DNA from: Nitrospira sp.
GTDB lineage: Bacteria; Nitrospirota; Nitrospiria; Nitrospirales; Nitrospiraceae
DNA length: 59,498 nt
Assembly: GCA_020853775.1 (NCBI GenBank)
Contig: JADYYH010000091.1
Coordinates: forward strand, 1-59,498
Direction of reading: 5' to 3'
This document shows positions 37,795-46,875 of the stretch, one piece after another. Position 1 is the first letter of the stretch; each line of letters starts with the position of its first letter. Both the position numbers and the translations under genes were made by a program. The notes under the pieces were generated by a model. The model ran no database searches. It saw nothing but the letters and a program-made list of their open reading frames with translations, and was not told the DNA's origin.

Positions 37795-37825
37795 GACGGC
37801 CCGTTCCGGAGGGGAACGGGCCGTC
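37795..37825 (-). terminator. Rho-independent terminator of the SH3-like protein gene
   Basis: A perfect 13-base stem (GACGGCCCGTTCC / GGAACGGGCCGTC) with a five-base loop. On the minus strand it is followed by GTCTTTTTTTG. It begins 28 bases after the stop of the SH3-like gene at 37854, and separates it from the HAD-hpnE operon on the same strand. Confidence 0.9.
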
Positions 37826-37853
37826 ACTAGCGAAGCGAGGAGGCGCGCGATCC

Positions 37854-38540
37854 TTAACGTTTCAGTCTGAGACTGCGTTCAGGAATCCAGCCTTTCCGAC
37901 CGTCCTGGGTGCGCACGGCGTAGACCCAGCCGCTTTTCTGGTATTCCCCGTCGAGAATCGTGAGTGCGGTATTGGCCGGCACGGTGGTGCTGGTCTTGGT
38001 GCCGACCGAATCGGTAAACAGAGGCACGGGCGATTTGGGCCGGCTCGGAGTGGCAATGACCATCACACGTTGACCTTCCCCATACAAGGGACCGGCAATT
38101 CTGACCGGCGCCGTCGCCGGTTTCATCGCGGGAGCGGGGACGGGAGCAAGAGCAGGCGCTACCGCAGCGGGTACTGGTGCGGGCATGGGAGCAGACGGCG
38201 CACTGTCGACCACCGCGGGTGGCGCGACCGACTGGGCCGGTGACGGCGCAGGTGCCTGCACAGGAGGCGCAGCCTGTGTTGGGGCGGGCGCTGGCGGTCG
38301 CTGGGCCACCGGGTGGCTGGTCTCTGCGCCACCATCCAAATAGGGCTGGATCATTTGCATCGCCCCATCGGGATCCATGGCCACATAGCCGATGCCTCCC
38401 ACCAGCAGGAGCAGGAGTATCCAAAGGAGCGGGCCCTTCTTGGATCGCTTGGGCGCAGTCATCGGCGGTGCCGGAGGCGGCACGGCTTCATCCAAATCTT
38501 CTTCAGTGAATTCCAAATCAGGCTCGGGCTGGCTTGCCAT
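37854..38540 (-). CDS. Membrane-anchored SH3-like protein with Pro/Ala linker
   Basis: A 228-residue protein. A cytoplasmic acidic N-terminus (EFTEEDLDEAVPPPAPP) is followed by one transmembrane helix (about 34-52), a Pro/Ala-rich linker of about 75 residues and a C-terminal bacterial SH3 domain (about 150-228; VMVIATPSRPKSPVPLFTDS ... GWVYAVRTQDGRKGWIPERS). This layout suggests a cell-wall-facing sensor or scaffold. ATG 38540 follows GGAGGTCC. The gene is monocistronic, bounded by a strong terminator. Confidence 0.85.
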   Translation of the reverse strand: MASQPEPDLEFTEEDLDEAVPPPAPPMTAPKRSKKGPLLWILLLLLVGGIGYVAMDPDGAMQMIQPYLDGGAETSHPVAQRPPAPAPTQAAPPVQAPAPSPAQSVAPPAVVDSAPSAPMPAPVPAAVAPALAPVPAPAMKPATAPVRIAGPLYGEGQRVMVIATPSRPKSPVPLFTDSVGTKTSTTVPANTALTILDGEYQKSGWVYAVRTQDGRKGWIPERSLRLKR

Positions 38541-38822
38541 CGGAGGACCTCCTCATTCGGAATCGTGGCGAGGGTCTGTCTAATCGTACGTACTTATCAC
38601 CCGTTCTGTGACCTGTCAATTTTGTTCGAGAAAACGACGGCATCACGGCCCACTTCACGGCGCACATGGTGTACTGAAACCATCGAGCGATATCACCATG
38701 ACGGATACGCGAACGAACGACGGTGACGTGAGGCATCGTCCGGTCGCCGCGTCGATGCGCAAGGGCTTGCAAGTTCGAACATCCCCGTTGCAGAATCGCT
38801 CACCACCTGTGGGCGGAGGCAG

Positions 38823-39236
38823 ATGAGATCCTATCGGGAAGAGCTCTGGTTCGAGACGCAGACCAGGCGCGCCTATCTGAATATCACGGCGCAGGTTGAG
38901 GCCGCCGTGCGGAAAAGCGGCGTGCGCGAAGGCCTGGTGCTCGTCAATGCCATGCACATCACGGCCAGCGTCTACATCAACGACGACGAGGCCGGGCTCC
39001 TCCAGGATTATGACACGTTTCTGGAACGGCTTGCGCCGCATGAGGCGACCTATCGCCACAATAACACGGGTGAGGACAACGGCGATGCGCACATCAAGCG
39101 GCAGCTGATGGGGCGGGAAGTCGTGGTCGCGATCACGGATGGAAAACTGGACTTCGGTCCCTGGGAACAAATTTTTTACGGTGAGTTTGACGGGCGACGG
39201 CGCAAGCGCGTGCTGGTGAAAGTCATCGGGGAATAA
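38823..39236 (+). CDS. YjbQ family protein (UPF0047)
   Basis: A 137-residue protein of the YjbQ/UPF0047 family, some members of which have weak thiamine-phosphate synthase activity. Family features: [40 protein letters not shown] and [20 protein letters not shown]. The conserved His/Asp/Glu residues are present. ATG 38823 follows GGCGGAGGCAG. Length is standard. The true cellular role remains unsettled. It is not clearly linked to neighbours. Confidence 0.92.
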   Translation: MRSYREELWFETQTRRAYLNITAQVEAAVRKSGVREGLVLVNAMHITASVYINDDEAGLLQDYDTFLERLAPHEATYRHNNTGEDNGDAHIKRQLMGREVVVAITDGKLDFGPWEQIFYGEFDGRRRKRVLVKVIGE

Positions 39237-39385
39237 CGACGCCATCGTCGGGCGGACACGAGGCGTCAGCCGAAGCGAGAGGAACCGCATTCGCGCTTGC
39301 CACGTATGGGAAAGTTTGGCAACATGGACAATAGGATGAACGACTGCTTCGCAACACGAACGCGCATCGACCTGGGAGGCCAGCC

Positions 39386-40399
39386 ATGTTGAGTTGGTCA
39401 CGACCGGACCCGCTGACGCGAGATCTGATCCATCTCATCAACGCCCGCCGCCACGATCATGGCGATACCGACGCGGCGATCGACACCCTGCAGGCCTTCA
39501 TTGAACAGGGGCGGGAGCAGGATCTCCTGACCGTGCTGGCCGCGCTCGACGAAGAGATGGCCGAATGGATGTTCGATTTGGTTGCGGAGGCCTCGTGCGC
39601 CGTCATCATGGACGGACCCGATGAGGAGAAAAATGCCTATGCCTTGATGGCGGCACTAGAGTTACCGCTTCAAGCCAACCTGGGCCAGCCCCTCGGGTTA
39701 AAGATCGACCCGGTGGCGACGGCCGACCTCCTTCATCGGCATCTCCACATTCCGGCAGGCGTGGTCGTGCGTGTCGAGCCGCGTTTGTTGACCGACGCGA
39801 CCCTCGAAGGGCTGACGTTGCAAACGCTCAACGAGCACCTCGCGAGCATCGCCGATTCCCAACGTACGCAGGCCATTGCTTCCCGGCTCTATTCCCCGGT
39901 GGAAAACACGGCCTTCCTCTTTTTCCAGTTGATCGGCATGCCGGATCCCGGATTGCCCGATTCGTTAGAAGAGCCCGAACGGCGTGCATTACTCGAAGGC
40001 CTCGTGACGCAATGTTCCGAACTGGCACTGGCCCCGGACACCCTGGAGGTGCCGGTGTACGCGTCGTACGCGCTGTTCGATGCGCAGAATGCCGTGCGGC
40101 TGCATCGTCTGGCCGATGAGACCGCTGCCGTCTGGCGTGACCTCGATCCGATGGTGCGGGCGCGCACCATCGTTCACCTGCATACGCAATGCGGGAACGG
40201 GGTGTATATGCCGGTCTGGACCGATCTGTTCGATCCCGAGTTGCCGGAGGAACATGGCCCGGTGTGGACCTCACCGGATGTGTGGGTCTTTACGGCCGAC
40301 CTGCCGATCGAGTGGCCGGGTGAAATGCTGACGAATCGTCTGCTCGCCGAGGGCTGTACCCGTTTCGAGAACCACATCGTCGAAGCGCCTGAAAACTGA
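39386..40399 (+). CDS. Hypothetical 337-residue protein
   Basis: I do not recognise this family. The protein is soluble, acidic and Leu/Ala-rich, and has no signal peptide or membrane helix. The C-terminal part (HLHTQCGNGVYMPVWTDLFD and SPDVWVFTADLPIEWPGEML) looks most structured. The N-terminal 80 residues are helical in character. ATG 39386 follows GGGAGG. Base and codon use match neighbours, and the frame is long and free of overlap with a better one, so it is a real gene. Confidence 0.75.
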   Translation: MLSWSRPDPLTRDLIHLINARRHDHGDTDAAIDTLQAFIEQGREQDLLTVLAALDEEMAEWMFDLVAEASCAVIMDGPDEEKNAYALMAALELPLQANLGQPLGLKIDPVATADLLHRHLHIPAGVVVRVEPRLLTDATLEGLTLQTLNEHLASIADSQRTQAIASRLYSPVENTAFLFFQLIGMPDPGLPDSLEEPERRALLEGLVTQCSELALAPDTLEVPVYASYALFDAQNAVRLHRLADETAAVWRDLDPMVRARTIVHLHTQCGNGVYMPVWTDLFDPELPEEHGPVWTSPDVWVFTADLPIEWPGEMLTNRLLAEGCTRFENHIVEAPEN

Positions 40400-40525
40400 C
40401 GCTCGCCGGATCACAGCGACTGTCGGCAGAGCCGTCCCGGCATCGAGCAGACGGTGAGATGGCCGTCTCCACCCATCCCAGTTCCGCTGACCGATCGAGT
40501 TTGGATACCCTCATAGAGGAGTTTC

Positions 40526-41134
40526 TTGGCTGGCTCATCGCGAATCGGCGCTGTCGTGTTGGTGACCCTCCTCAGTTGTCTGGTGTTGGGCGCGGTCTGG
40601 GGACTCGTGATGTTGGTCCTTCCGCAAAGCGAGGCTCCGTCGGAGTCCGTGCCGGTGTCCAGTCCCGCCCCTCCGGTTCCGTCTCCTGCCGCGACGCAGC
40701 GTCCAGCTCGTACGGTCCTCGATGAGGCTCCTCGCCCGAGCATGGCGCAATCGGAGCCGCCGGTCGTTGCCCCCCAACCCCCCACTCCGCCTGTTGCCGA
40801 GAGCGCTCGCGTGCCCATCGGACGAGGGGTCAAATGCGACCTGGAAATGGATGCGCTTTGTCCTGAAGAGGAGGGGGAGCGGCGGGCCTGTTTGCAACGG
40901 AAGGCGACCCAGATCTCTTTGCCCTGCCGGCCCATGCTGCGCGACAAGCTGGCGCGCATGAAGGAAAACTGGCAGCAACTCCGGGTGGCCTGCGAAGCCG
41001 ATCGCCGGCAGTTTTGTCGCGAGGTGCCGTCAGCGGGTGGGGAGCTGCTGCTCCAGTGCTTGGAATCGCATGCGCAGGAAGTGTCCGATCCGTGCTTTCA
41101 ATTCCTTCCCAAGCGCGGTCGTCTGCTCAATTAG
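40526..41134 (+). CDS. Membrane-anchored Cys-rich-repeat (GLG1-type) protein
   Basis: A 202-residue protein with a TTG start at 40526 supported by GAGGAG upstream. One transmembrane helix or signal anchor (about 8-32) is followed by a Pro/Ala-rich linker and two Cys-rich repeats: CDLEMDALCPEEEGERRACL ... LPC, then CEADRRQFCREVPSAGGELL ... CLESHAQEVSDPC. The repeat resembles the single repeat of the protein at 13784-14143. Function is unknown; the cysteines suggest an oxidising compartment, so the domain is likely periplasmic. Confidence 0.75.
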   Translation: MAGSSRIGAVVLVTLLSCLVLGAVWGLVMLVLPQSEAPSESVPVSSPAPPVPSPAATQRPARTVLDEAPRPSMAQSEPPVVAPQPPTPPVAESARVPIGRGVKCDLEMDALCPEEEGERRACLQRKATQISLPCRPMLRDKLARMKENWQQLRVACEADRRQFCREVPSAGGELLLQCLESHAQEVSDPCFQFLPKRGRLLN

Positions 41135-41860
41135 TCAGGCGGCGTAGCTCCGTTCGTCGCGCAGCACAAAGCGCATCGTAATGCCCGCGACTTCCACCAC
41201 ATCTCCATGCCGCAGGGCATGTTCTCTCTGAACCGGCCGCCCATTCACCAGAATGCGTTTCCCGCTTTCGGTCTGACTGACCACATACGCGTCGCCCTTG
41301 CGGCTGATCATGGCGGCGGTGTTCGGCGCAAACCAGCCGGTGAGCGTGATGACGGCATCATCCTGTGCGCCGATCAACGAAACCTGTCGCGTCAACGGAT
41401 AGTGAGACTGCCCGGTCCGGCCGGACAGAATTTCCACGATGCCGATCTTGCGCGCAGGAACCGAAGCCTCGCGTGTGGCCGTGGATGCCACCACTATCGT
41501 CTTGTCGGTGACGAGCCCCTCTCCCGCGAGGGCCGGTTCCATTGCTGAACCGGGCTTGTCACGAAAGATGACCCGATGAGATCCAAACCGAAGGGCATCG
41601 GCATCCCGTAGCTGCCGCCGCTCGATGGGGTGTTCGTTCACGAAGCTTCCGTTGGTGCTGCTCAGGTCTTCGAGAAACAGCACGGCCTGAACCTGGACGA
41701 TGCGGGCATGGTGGGCAGAGACGGCCGGATCTTCCAGGCAGAGGTCGTTGTCAGGTTTTCGTCCGATCGTGAAGGGTGTGCGCGTGATGTCACATTCTCT
41801 CGTGCCGCCATGGGGTGCCCGTACGAGCAGGCGGGGTAGTGCCGGGTGATGCTGAGACAT
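41135..41860 (-). CDS. Tandem FHA-domain protein
   Basis: A 241-residue protein with two forkhead-associated domains, modules that bind phosphothreonine. The first (about 20-98) has the classical core GRKPDNDLCLEDPAVSAHHA and SSTNGSFVN. The second (about 150-235) is divergent (RKGDAYVVSQTESGKRILVN), with the G-R and S-x-x-H motifs weakened, and may be structural. It is transcribed with the phosphatase and kinase genes just upstream on the same strand, so it is the likely reader or substrate of the kinase. Confidence 0.92.
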   Translation of the reverse strand: MSQHHPALPRLLVRAPHGGTRECDITRTPFTIGRKPDNDLCLEDPAVSAHHARIVQVQAVLFLEDLSSTNGSFVNEHPIERRQLRDADALRFGSHRVIFRDKPGSAMEPALAGEGLVTDKTIVVASTATREASVPARKIGIVEILSGRTGQSHYPLTRQVSLIGAQDDAVITLTGWFAPNTAAMISRKGDAYVVSQTESGKRILVNGRPVQREHALRHGDVVEVAGITMRFVLRDERSYAA

Positions 41861-41880
41861 GGCGCTCCTTCAGATGATCC

Positions 41881-42705
41881 CTATGCAGGGGGCGAAACCA
41901 AGTGGGCGTACATGCGCGTCCAGAGGCTGGTGGGCCGTTGGCTCACCAGGGCCAGGATGACGGTGGCGTTGTCGGTGCCGCCGGCGGCATTCGACAGGGC
42001 GATGAGACGATCCGCCATGGCCTGCGGATCGGCCGACTCCCGGGTGACGCGGAGGATGACATCGGCGGACACGCCGGCGGTCAATCCATCGGAACAGAGC
42101 AATAGGATATCGCCGGGCAACACCGCCATCTCTCCCAACTCCACGTCCACTAGGGGATGCACGCCCACCGCCCGCGTCAACACATGCCGATGGGGAACGC
42201 GTGTCATGTCAGCGGCGGCCAGCAGTCCGGATCGCACCTGTTCCTGCACCAGTGAATGATCGACGGTGAGCAGCTGCACGGCCCCGTCGCGAATCAGATA
42301 CAGCCGGCTATCGCCGACGTGCGCGATCGACAACACGGCACCGGTGAGCTGGACTGCGACGACCGTCGTCCCCATCCCGGCATAGTCTGTGCGGCGTGCC
42401 GCTTCCTGATGCACCCGGTGATTGGCGAGGCGCACTGCGCTCGCCAGCCGATTGGTGGCGGGTGAAAACTCGGGACGCGAGGCTCCGATCAACGGGAGTG
42501 ACCGGTCTGTCTCCGCCTCCGCCATGTGGTGAGGCATAATCTCCACGGTGCGGCTGCTGGCGATTTCGCCGGCCCGATGACCGCCCATTCCGTCGCAGAC
42601 GATAAACAGCCCGGCGGACGGATCGGCATGATACCGGTCTTCGTTCACGCGGCGGACCAGGCCGATATCCGAGGCGGCTCCATGTGTGAGGTGCCAGGCG
42701 TGCAT
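41881..42705 (-). CDS. PP2C-family Ser/Thr protein phosphatase
   Basis: A 274-residue metal-dependent phosphatase (PPM/PP2C, Stp-like). Metal-binding motifs: VRRVNEDRYHAD, VCDGMGGHRAGE, GDSRLYLIRDG, LLCSDGLTAGV and AGGTDNATVIL. Length is a little above the family minimum. It lies between the FHA gene and the Ser/Thr kinase gene, 20 bases from the first and eight from the second, forming a write-erase-read cassette. It should reverse the kinase's action. Confidence 0.95.
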   Translation of the reverse strand: MHAWHLTHGAASDIGLVRRVNEDRYHADPSAGLFIVCDGMGGHRAGEIASSRTVEIMPHHMAEAETDRSLPLIGASRPEFSPATNRLASAVRLANHRVHQEAARRTDYAGMGTTVVAVQLTGAVLSIAHVGDSRLYLIRDGAVQLLTVDHSLVQEQVRSGLLAAADMTRVPHRHVLTRAVGVHPLVDVELGEMAVLPGDILLLCSDGLTAGVSADVILRVTRESADPQAMADRLIALSNAAGGTDNATVILALVSQRPTSLWTRMYAHLVSPPA

Positions 42706-42713
42706 GGATGTGG

Positions 42714-44123
42714 TTATCTCGGCATCACTTGCAAGACTTCACGGAGGTCTTGCGCCATGTCGCCGGCGTGCCGGTAGCGGTTTGGAATGTCTTTCTGCAG
42801 CGCTCGATCCACGATGCTTTGGACGCGCGTCGGCAGGTCGCGGCGGTATTTCATCAACGGGGGATGCGGCGCCTTGGCGATGCGCGTGACCAGCGCGGGC
42901 ATGTTCTCGGCGTCGAAGGGGCGCTCGCCGGTCAGGAGTTCGAAGAGCACAATGCCCAGCGAAAAGACATCGGACCGTCCGTCCACATCTTTCCCGGTGG
43001 CCTGCTCGGGCGACATATACCGCGGCGTGCCGACGATCATGCTGCTCTGCGTTTTCGAGGCGCTGGCCATTTTGGCGATGCCGAAGTCCATCACTTTCAC
43101 CACGCGTTGCTTGACGATCATGATGTTCGGCGGTTTGACGTCGCGGTGAATGACCCCCTGACTGTGCGCATAATCGAGCGCCTCGGCGACGGTGGCCACA
43201 ATTTGCAGCGCCTGCTTGACCGGGACCAGCGTCGATTTCTGGCAGTAACAGTTGAGGAGCACTCCCTCCAGATACTCCATGGCGATGTAGGCCAGGCCGT
43301 CCTGCTCACCCGCGTCGTAGACGGTGATGATATTCGGGTGCGACAGCCGCCCGGTGGATTCAGCTTCACGAAAGAACCGGTCTCGAAATTCTTTCAGGTC
43401 CTCTTCCTTGTCGATGTCATCCAACCGCATGGTTTTAATCGCGACAAAACGTTGGATCGTCGGATCTTTGCCCAGGTAGACGACGCCCATGGCGCCGCGC
43501 CCCAGTTCCTTAAGCACCTGGTAGCGTCCTAAGGTGGCGGGTACGCCGGTGCCAGGGCGTACAGCCGCGCTGGTCGCCGGGCGGGTCGGGGTAGAGGGGG
43601 CGGCTTCGTCAGTCGCGCGCACCGCGTCGGTCTTGTCGGCCCGCGCCGGCTCTTCTGTCACGGTCCGGCGGCGTGGACGTCCGGCACACATTCTGGTCAG
43701 GGCGTCGACATGTCGGACCCAGGCAAACGTCAGCCACGTGGCCGAGCCGATGAGGCCTCCTGTGATCAACCAGTTGTAGAGCGGCTGTTTGGGCGGGCCG
43801 AGCACGGAGATGCCATGCGCTTCATAGGCCTGGAACGTGGTGATGACGATCACAAACAGTGCGGTTGGAAACAGAATGGCGCGGAGGAAGGTCTGCCCCT
43901 TGCCGTTCTCCTTGAGATCCCCTCTGGCCCGCGAGGCGGCAGACCAGATCATGAGCAAACAAATACCGTCCGCGATGAACCGGACAAGTTGCGCGGCATT
44001 CATGCCCAAGGGCGGGATGAAGGTATGCGTAAACAGCGGGAGGGTCGCGAGAAAGGGCCCGACCAGAACCGCAAGGACAATGACGATGAAGTACGGGCCG
44101 ATCCAGCCCCAGGATGTGGTCAT
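42714..44123 (-). CDS. Membrane Ser/Thr protein kinase with N-terminal transmembrane domain
   Basis: A 469-residue kinase. The N-terminal 140 residues contain about four hydrophobic helices (10-32, 45-62, 82-100, 116-136), then a charged linker and a C-terminal Hanks-type kinase domain (201-469). The glycine loop is LGRGAMGVVYLG, the ATP lysine is Lys230 (VAIK), the catalytic loop is HRDVKPPN (326-333), with DFG at 346-348 and GTPRYMSPEQATG following. The kinase is catalytically complete. An N-terminal membrane domain is the reverse of the usual PknB layout. First gene of the kinase-phosphatase-FHA cassette. Confidence 0.94.
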   Translation of the reverse strand: MTTSWGWIGPYFIVIVLAVLVGPFLATLPLFTHTFIPPLGMNAAQLVRFIADGICLLMIWSAASRARGDLKENGKGQTFLRAILFPTALFVIVITTFQAYEAHGISVLGPPKQPLYNWLITGGLIGSATWLTFAWVRHVDALTRMCAGRPRRRTVTEEPARADKTDAVRATDEAAPSTPTRPATSAAVRPGTGVPATLGRYQVLKELGRGAMGVVYLGKDPTIQRFVAIKTMRLDDIDKEEDLKEFRDRFFREAESTGRLSHPNIITVYDAGEQDGLAYIAMEYLEGVLLNCYCQKSTLVPVKQALQIVATVAEALDYAHSQGVIHRDVKPPNIMIVKQRVVKVMDFGIAKMASASKTQSSMIVGTPRYMSPEQATGKDVDGRSDVFSLGIVLFELLTGERPFDAENMPALVTRIAKAPHPPLMKYRRDLPTRVQSIVDRALQKDIPNRYRHAGDMAQDLREVLQVMPR

Positions 44124-44271
44124 GTGTTGGCGTGGTACGACGTTGTCACCCAGTGTAACGGAAGGACTTCCCCTGTCAACGAAACGAGGGAATCACGCAG
44201 CACTGGAGCCGATTCGAGCGCGGCCCGACGGATGGATGGAACAGGGGGCGTATCGGGGTGAGGCGACGCGA

Positions 44272-45120
44272 TCAGGACAGGGTGGCGGCTTTTCTGAGTG
44301 GGTCGAGCAGCTTCTGGGAGACCTTGAGCTGGCCGCGCCCGATTCCCACCTCAATATCCGGTTTGGTGACCCCGTGAAAATCGCTGCCGCCGGTCACGAG
44401 GAGATCGCACTGTTTGGCGAGATCAAGGTATTCGGTGGTTTGGCTGGGCGTGTGGGTGCTGTAATGGACTTCGATGCCTCCCAATCCGGCGGCTTTGAGT
44501 TCCCGCACCAGCACGCGCAAGCCCTCGGCCGACGTCCTGACCCATGTCGGGTGGGCCAGCACCGGCACACCGCCGGCTTCACGAATCCATCGCACGGCTT
44601 CGGCCGGCTCGGGGAGTTCACGGTCGACAAAGGCCGGGCGGCCGTTTGCCAGATACCGGTCGAAGGCTTCTTTCGCCGACGTCACGAACTTTTTCTCCAT
44701 CAGCAGACGGGCAATGTGGGGGCGCCCCACGGATTCCGTGCCTGCCAGGGCTCGCACTTCTTCATAGGTGATGGGGATGCCCAACTCGTTGAGGCGCTGG
44801 ACGATCTTCGGATTGCGCAAATGGCGGCTGTCGCGCAGGGTCTTCAGGCGTTGCGCTAGCTGCGGATCGGTCCATTTCATGAAATATCCGAGGATGTGCA
44901 GTTCGCTCTCTCCGAGCCGCGAACTGATTTCAACGCCGGGAACCACTTCGATGCCGAGTGCTTTTCCGATCGCCGTCGCTTCCGGAATGCCTTCGACGAT
45001 GTCGTGATCCGTAATGGCGAGTGCGGTGAGGCCGGCCTGTTTGGCAAAGGCCATGACCTCGGCTGTTGAAAAACTGCCGTCGGAGTGGGTGGTATGCAAG
45101 TGGAGATCAATACGACTCAT
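44272..45120 (-). CDS. PHP-domain phosphoesterase (RNase AM / nucleoside 3',5'-bisphosphatase-like)
   Basis: A 282-residue PHP enzyme. Metal ligands appear in IDLHLHTTHSDGSFSTAEV, ITDHDIVEG, GVEISSR and the C-terminal GSDFHG. The family includes RNase AM, which trims 5' ends of rRNA, and nucleoside 3',5'-bisphosphate phosphatases. ATG 45120 overlaps the stop of the FolB-methyltransferase gene by four bases, so it is translationally coupled. The upstream frame to 45171 lies inside the neighbour and is not used. The physiological substrate is not evident. Confidence 0.9.
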   Translation of the reverse strand: MSRIDLHLHTTHSDGSFSTAEVMAFAKQAGLTALAITDHDIVEGIPEATAIGKALGIEVVPGVEISSRLGESELHILGYFMKWTDPQLAQRLKTLRDSRHLRNPKIVQRLNELGIPITYEEVRALAGTESVGRPHIARLLMEKKFVTSAKEAFDRYLANGRPAFVDRELPEPAEAVRWIREAGGVPVLAHPTWVRTSAEGLRVLVRELKAAGLGGIEVHYSTHTPSQTTEYLDLAKQCDLLVTGGSDFHGVTKPDIEVGIGRGQLKVSQKLLDPLRKAATLS

Positions 45121-46055
45121 GGTGCTGTATCCGGCCCCGTTTTCTGCGCGACTAGTCGCGCGGTGTAGCATGGCCCGCTGCCATGGCCTCCGTCATGTTC
45201 GCCCTCATCATAGTGGAGGACGCGTAGGGGCGATGTCAGACGGAGGAGTTCATTCTGCGCGAGGCAGAACTCCCATCGGCGCGGGTGCTGATGGCGAAAG
45301 TAATTGTCGATCGTGAAGGTCTCGTACAGGAGGATACCGTTCGGTTTCAAGGCGTCAAGTATGATGGGGAACAGTGGACGATGCAGGTAAAAAAACACAA
45401 CGATAGCATCGTAACAGCGCTGGCCTAAGCTCGGCGGGTGGTCCGCAGAGGCTTCCAAATCGAGGACCCGTGTCGTGAGGCCGGAGAGGTGTTGCGTCCG
45501 CGCCGCCGCTTCCAATGCGGAAAGGGTATCAGGGGCTCGATCGATGGCCTCAACCTGTGATCCTTGGGCCAGGAGGTACAGGGCATTGCGCCCGCGCCCG
45601 GCGGCCACATCCAGGATCTGTCCCTTCGGCAGGCGCGCGAGTTGTTCAACAAGAAACGGCGCGGGGCTTAGGGGCTGCTGTTTGGATTGGTGCGCGGCGC
45701 GCGTGCGTTCAAACCGGATGCCGACTGATCCGGCGACCATGGCCAGCGGAGCATGGACTTTTCGAATCCAGATGCGGACCCGATCGGCAGGAAATTCCGT
45801 GAATAACATGCCGACCAGCTGTTCGGCCAGGGTTTCCAGCAACTGGCAGGTGAGGGTCGTGCTGAGGGCCACGATCCGCTCCGCCACCCGGGCGTAATCG
45901 ATGGTTTCATGCAAACGATCCGAAAGCCCGGCGGATTCCACGGCCGCTTCCAGTTCGAGATCGACGACGATGAGCTGGGGCTTGCGGCGTTCGTCTTCCG
46001 TCACGCCGCAACGGCCGTAGAACTCCAACCGTTCGATGACGATCCGCTGTGCCAT
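45117..46055 (-). CDS. Fusion of dihydroneopterin aldolase (FolB) with a class I methyltransferase
   Basis: A 312-residue two-domain protein. Residues 1-118 are FolB-like: YGRCGVTEDERRKPQLIVVD with Glu20, and IRKVHAPLAMVAGSVGIRFE with the catalytic lysine (Lys99). Residues 130-312 are a Rossmann methyltransferase: motif I ILDVAAGRGRNALYLL, acidic residue in VEAIDRAPD, and the FFYLHRPLFPIILDALKPNG segment, resembling TehB-like enzymes. FolB acts in folate synthesis. The junction (about 118-130) is in frame with no internal stop, so this is a real fusion in this sequence. The methyl acceptor is unknown. Confidence 0.85.
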   Translation of the reverse strand: MAQRIVIERLEFYGRCGVTEDERRKPQLIVVDLELEAAVESAGLSDRLHETIDYARVAERIVALSTTLTCQLLETLAEQLVGMLFTEFPADRVRIWIRKVHAPLAMVAGSVGIRFERTRAAHQSKQQPLSPAPFLVEQLARLPKGQILDVAAGRGRNALYLLAQGSQVEAIDRAPDTLSALEAAARTQHLSGLTTRVLDLEASADHPPSLGQRCYDAIVVFFYLHRPLFPIILDALKPNGILLYETFTIDNYFRHQHPRRWEFCLAQNELLRLTSPLRVLHYDEGEHDGGHGSGPCYTARLVAQKTGPDTAP

Positions 46056-46112
46056 GGCGGCATTGTCGTAGATGGGCTTTCAGACTGTCAAGCAAAGCAC
46101 GGGCAGGATTGG

Positions 46113-46144
46113 CGTGAAACGTCAAACGTGAAATGTGAAACGTG
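46113..46144. repeat. Short tandem repeat of GTGAAACGT-like units
   Basis: About three degenerate copies of a GTGAAACGT / GTCAAACGT / GTGAAATGT unit. A further copy (GCGTGAAACGTGT) lies at 46248-46260. They fall in a 218-base stretch without a gene between the FolB fusion and the membrane protein at 46274. Such stretches can be slippage-prone; no function is assigned. Confidence 0.6.
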
Positions 46145-46273
46145 TCCCGCTGGAAAGGGTGAAGGAAGAGCCTGTGGTCCGCCCATTGATCCGCCGGACG
46201 AGAGCCGAACGACGTTCCACGAACGCCGCGCCGATCCGGTAAGATGAGCGTGAAACGTGTCGCGCAATCGACG

Positions 46274-46744
46274 CTAGGAACGCGCGAAGAGCCGCTTCGT
46301 GAGCCAATGGGCGGGCGAGGCGAACCGGCGGGCAGTGGCAATGATCGACGCGGGGGAAACCTTTGGTGTGAGGTCTTGCAAGGTCCGTCTCCCGCCCAGA
46401 CACAGAACCTCGATGAGGTCACTCACGGTCGGTTGCGCGGGACGGCCCAGGCGAAGTTGCTTCAATTCTGCCCGATAGACTTTGCGGCGGTGCCGGGTCG
46501 CGTGGATGGCTATGGCGGCGACCACGGTCAACAGCAACGGATTCGAGGGAATGGAGAACAGCCACCGCCACCACTCATAGAGCGCGAGGACGGCCAGGCA
46601 GAGGGGCAGCGACAGCCTATCGCCCCATGCGGATTGTAACGCGCGGATCTGTTCGTCTATCGACTGACCGGTCAATCGCCGGGGAATGCTCGACAGGGAT
46701 GTGCGACGGTTTTTCGAGTTGAACAATCGCGCGGGGAGCAACAT
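46274..46744 (-). CDS. Hypothetical membrane protein
   Basis: A 156-residue protein that I do not recognise. Two hydrophobic stretches in the middle (LSLPLCLAVLALYEWWRWLF and PLLLTVVAAIAIHA, about 44-83) suggest a membrane hairpin, followed by a cytoplasmic basic region. It has a good ribosome binding site (AGGAGGT, eight bases before ATG 46744), so it is probably real. It has no clear partner. Confidence 0.65.
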   Translation of the reverse strand: MLLPARLFNSKNRRTSLSSIPRRLTGQSIDEQIRALQSAWGDRLSLPLCLAVLALYEWWRWLFSIPSNPLLLTVVAAIAIHATRHRRKVYRAELKQLRLGRPAQPTVSDLIEVLCLGGRRTLQDLTPKVSPASIIATARRFASPAHWLTKRLFARS

Positions 46745-46875
46745 TCCGGGTACCTCCTGTGGTGAACCATCTCACCGTCAGCCGGCATTGTAGGGCAGGA
46801 TGCGCGATCGGAATAGAAAAGACGGAATTTCTGCAGCGACCGACTCGGTAGTTTTACCCGTAGACGTCCGTGCGC

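Noticed and set aside
38608-38826. 72-residue plus-strand frame before yjbQ
   Set aside because: No ribosome binding site, no recognisable fold, and it runs over the yjbQ start.
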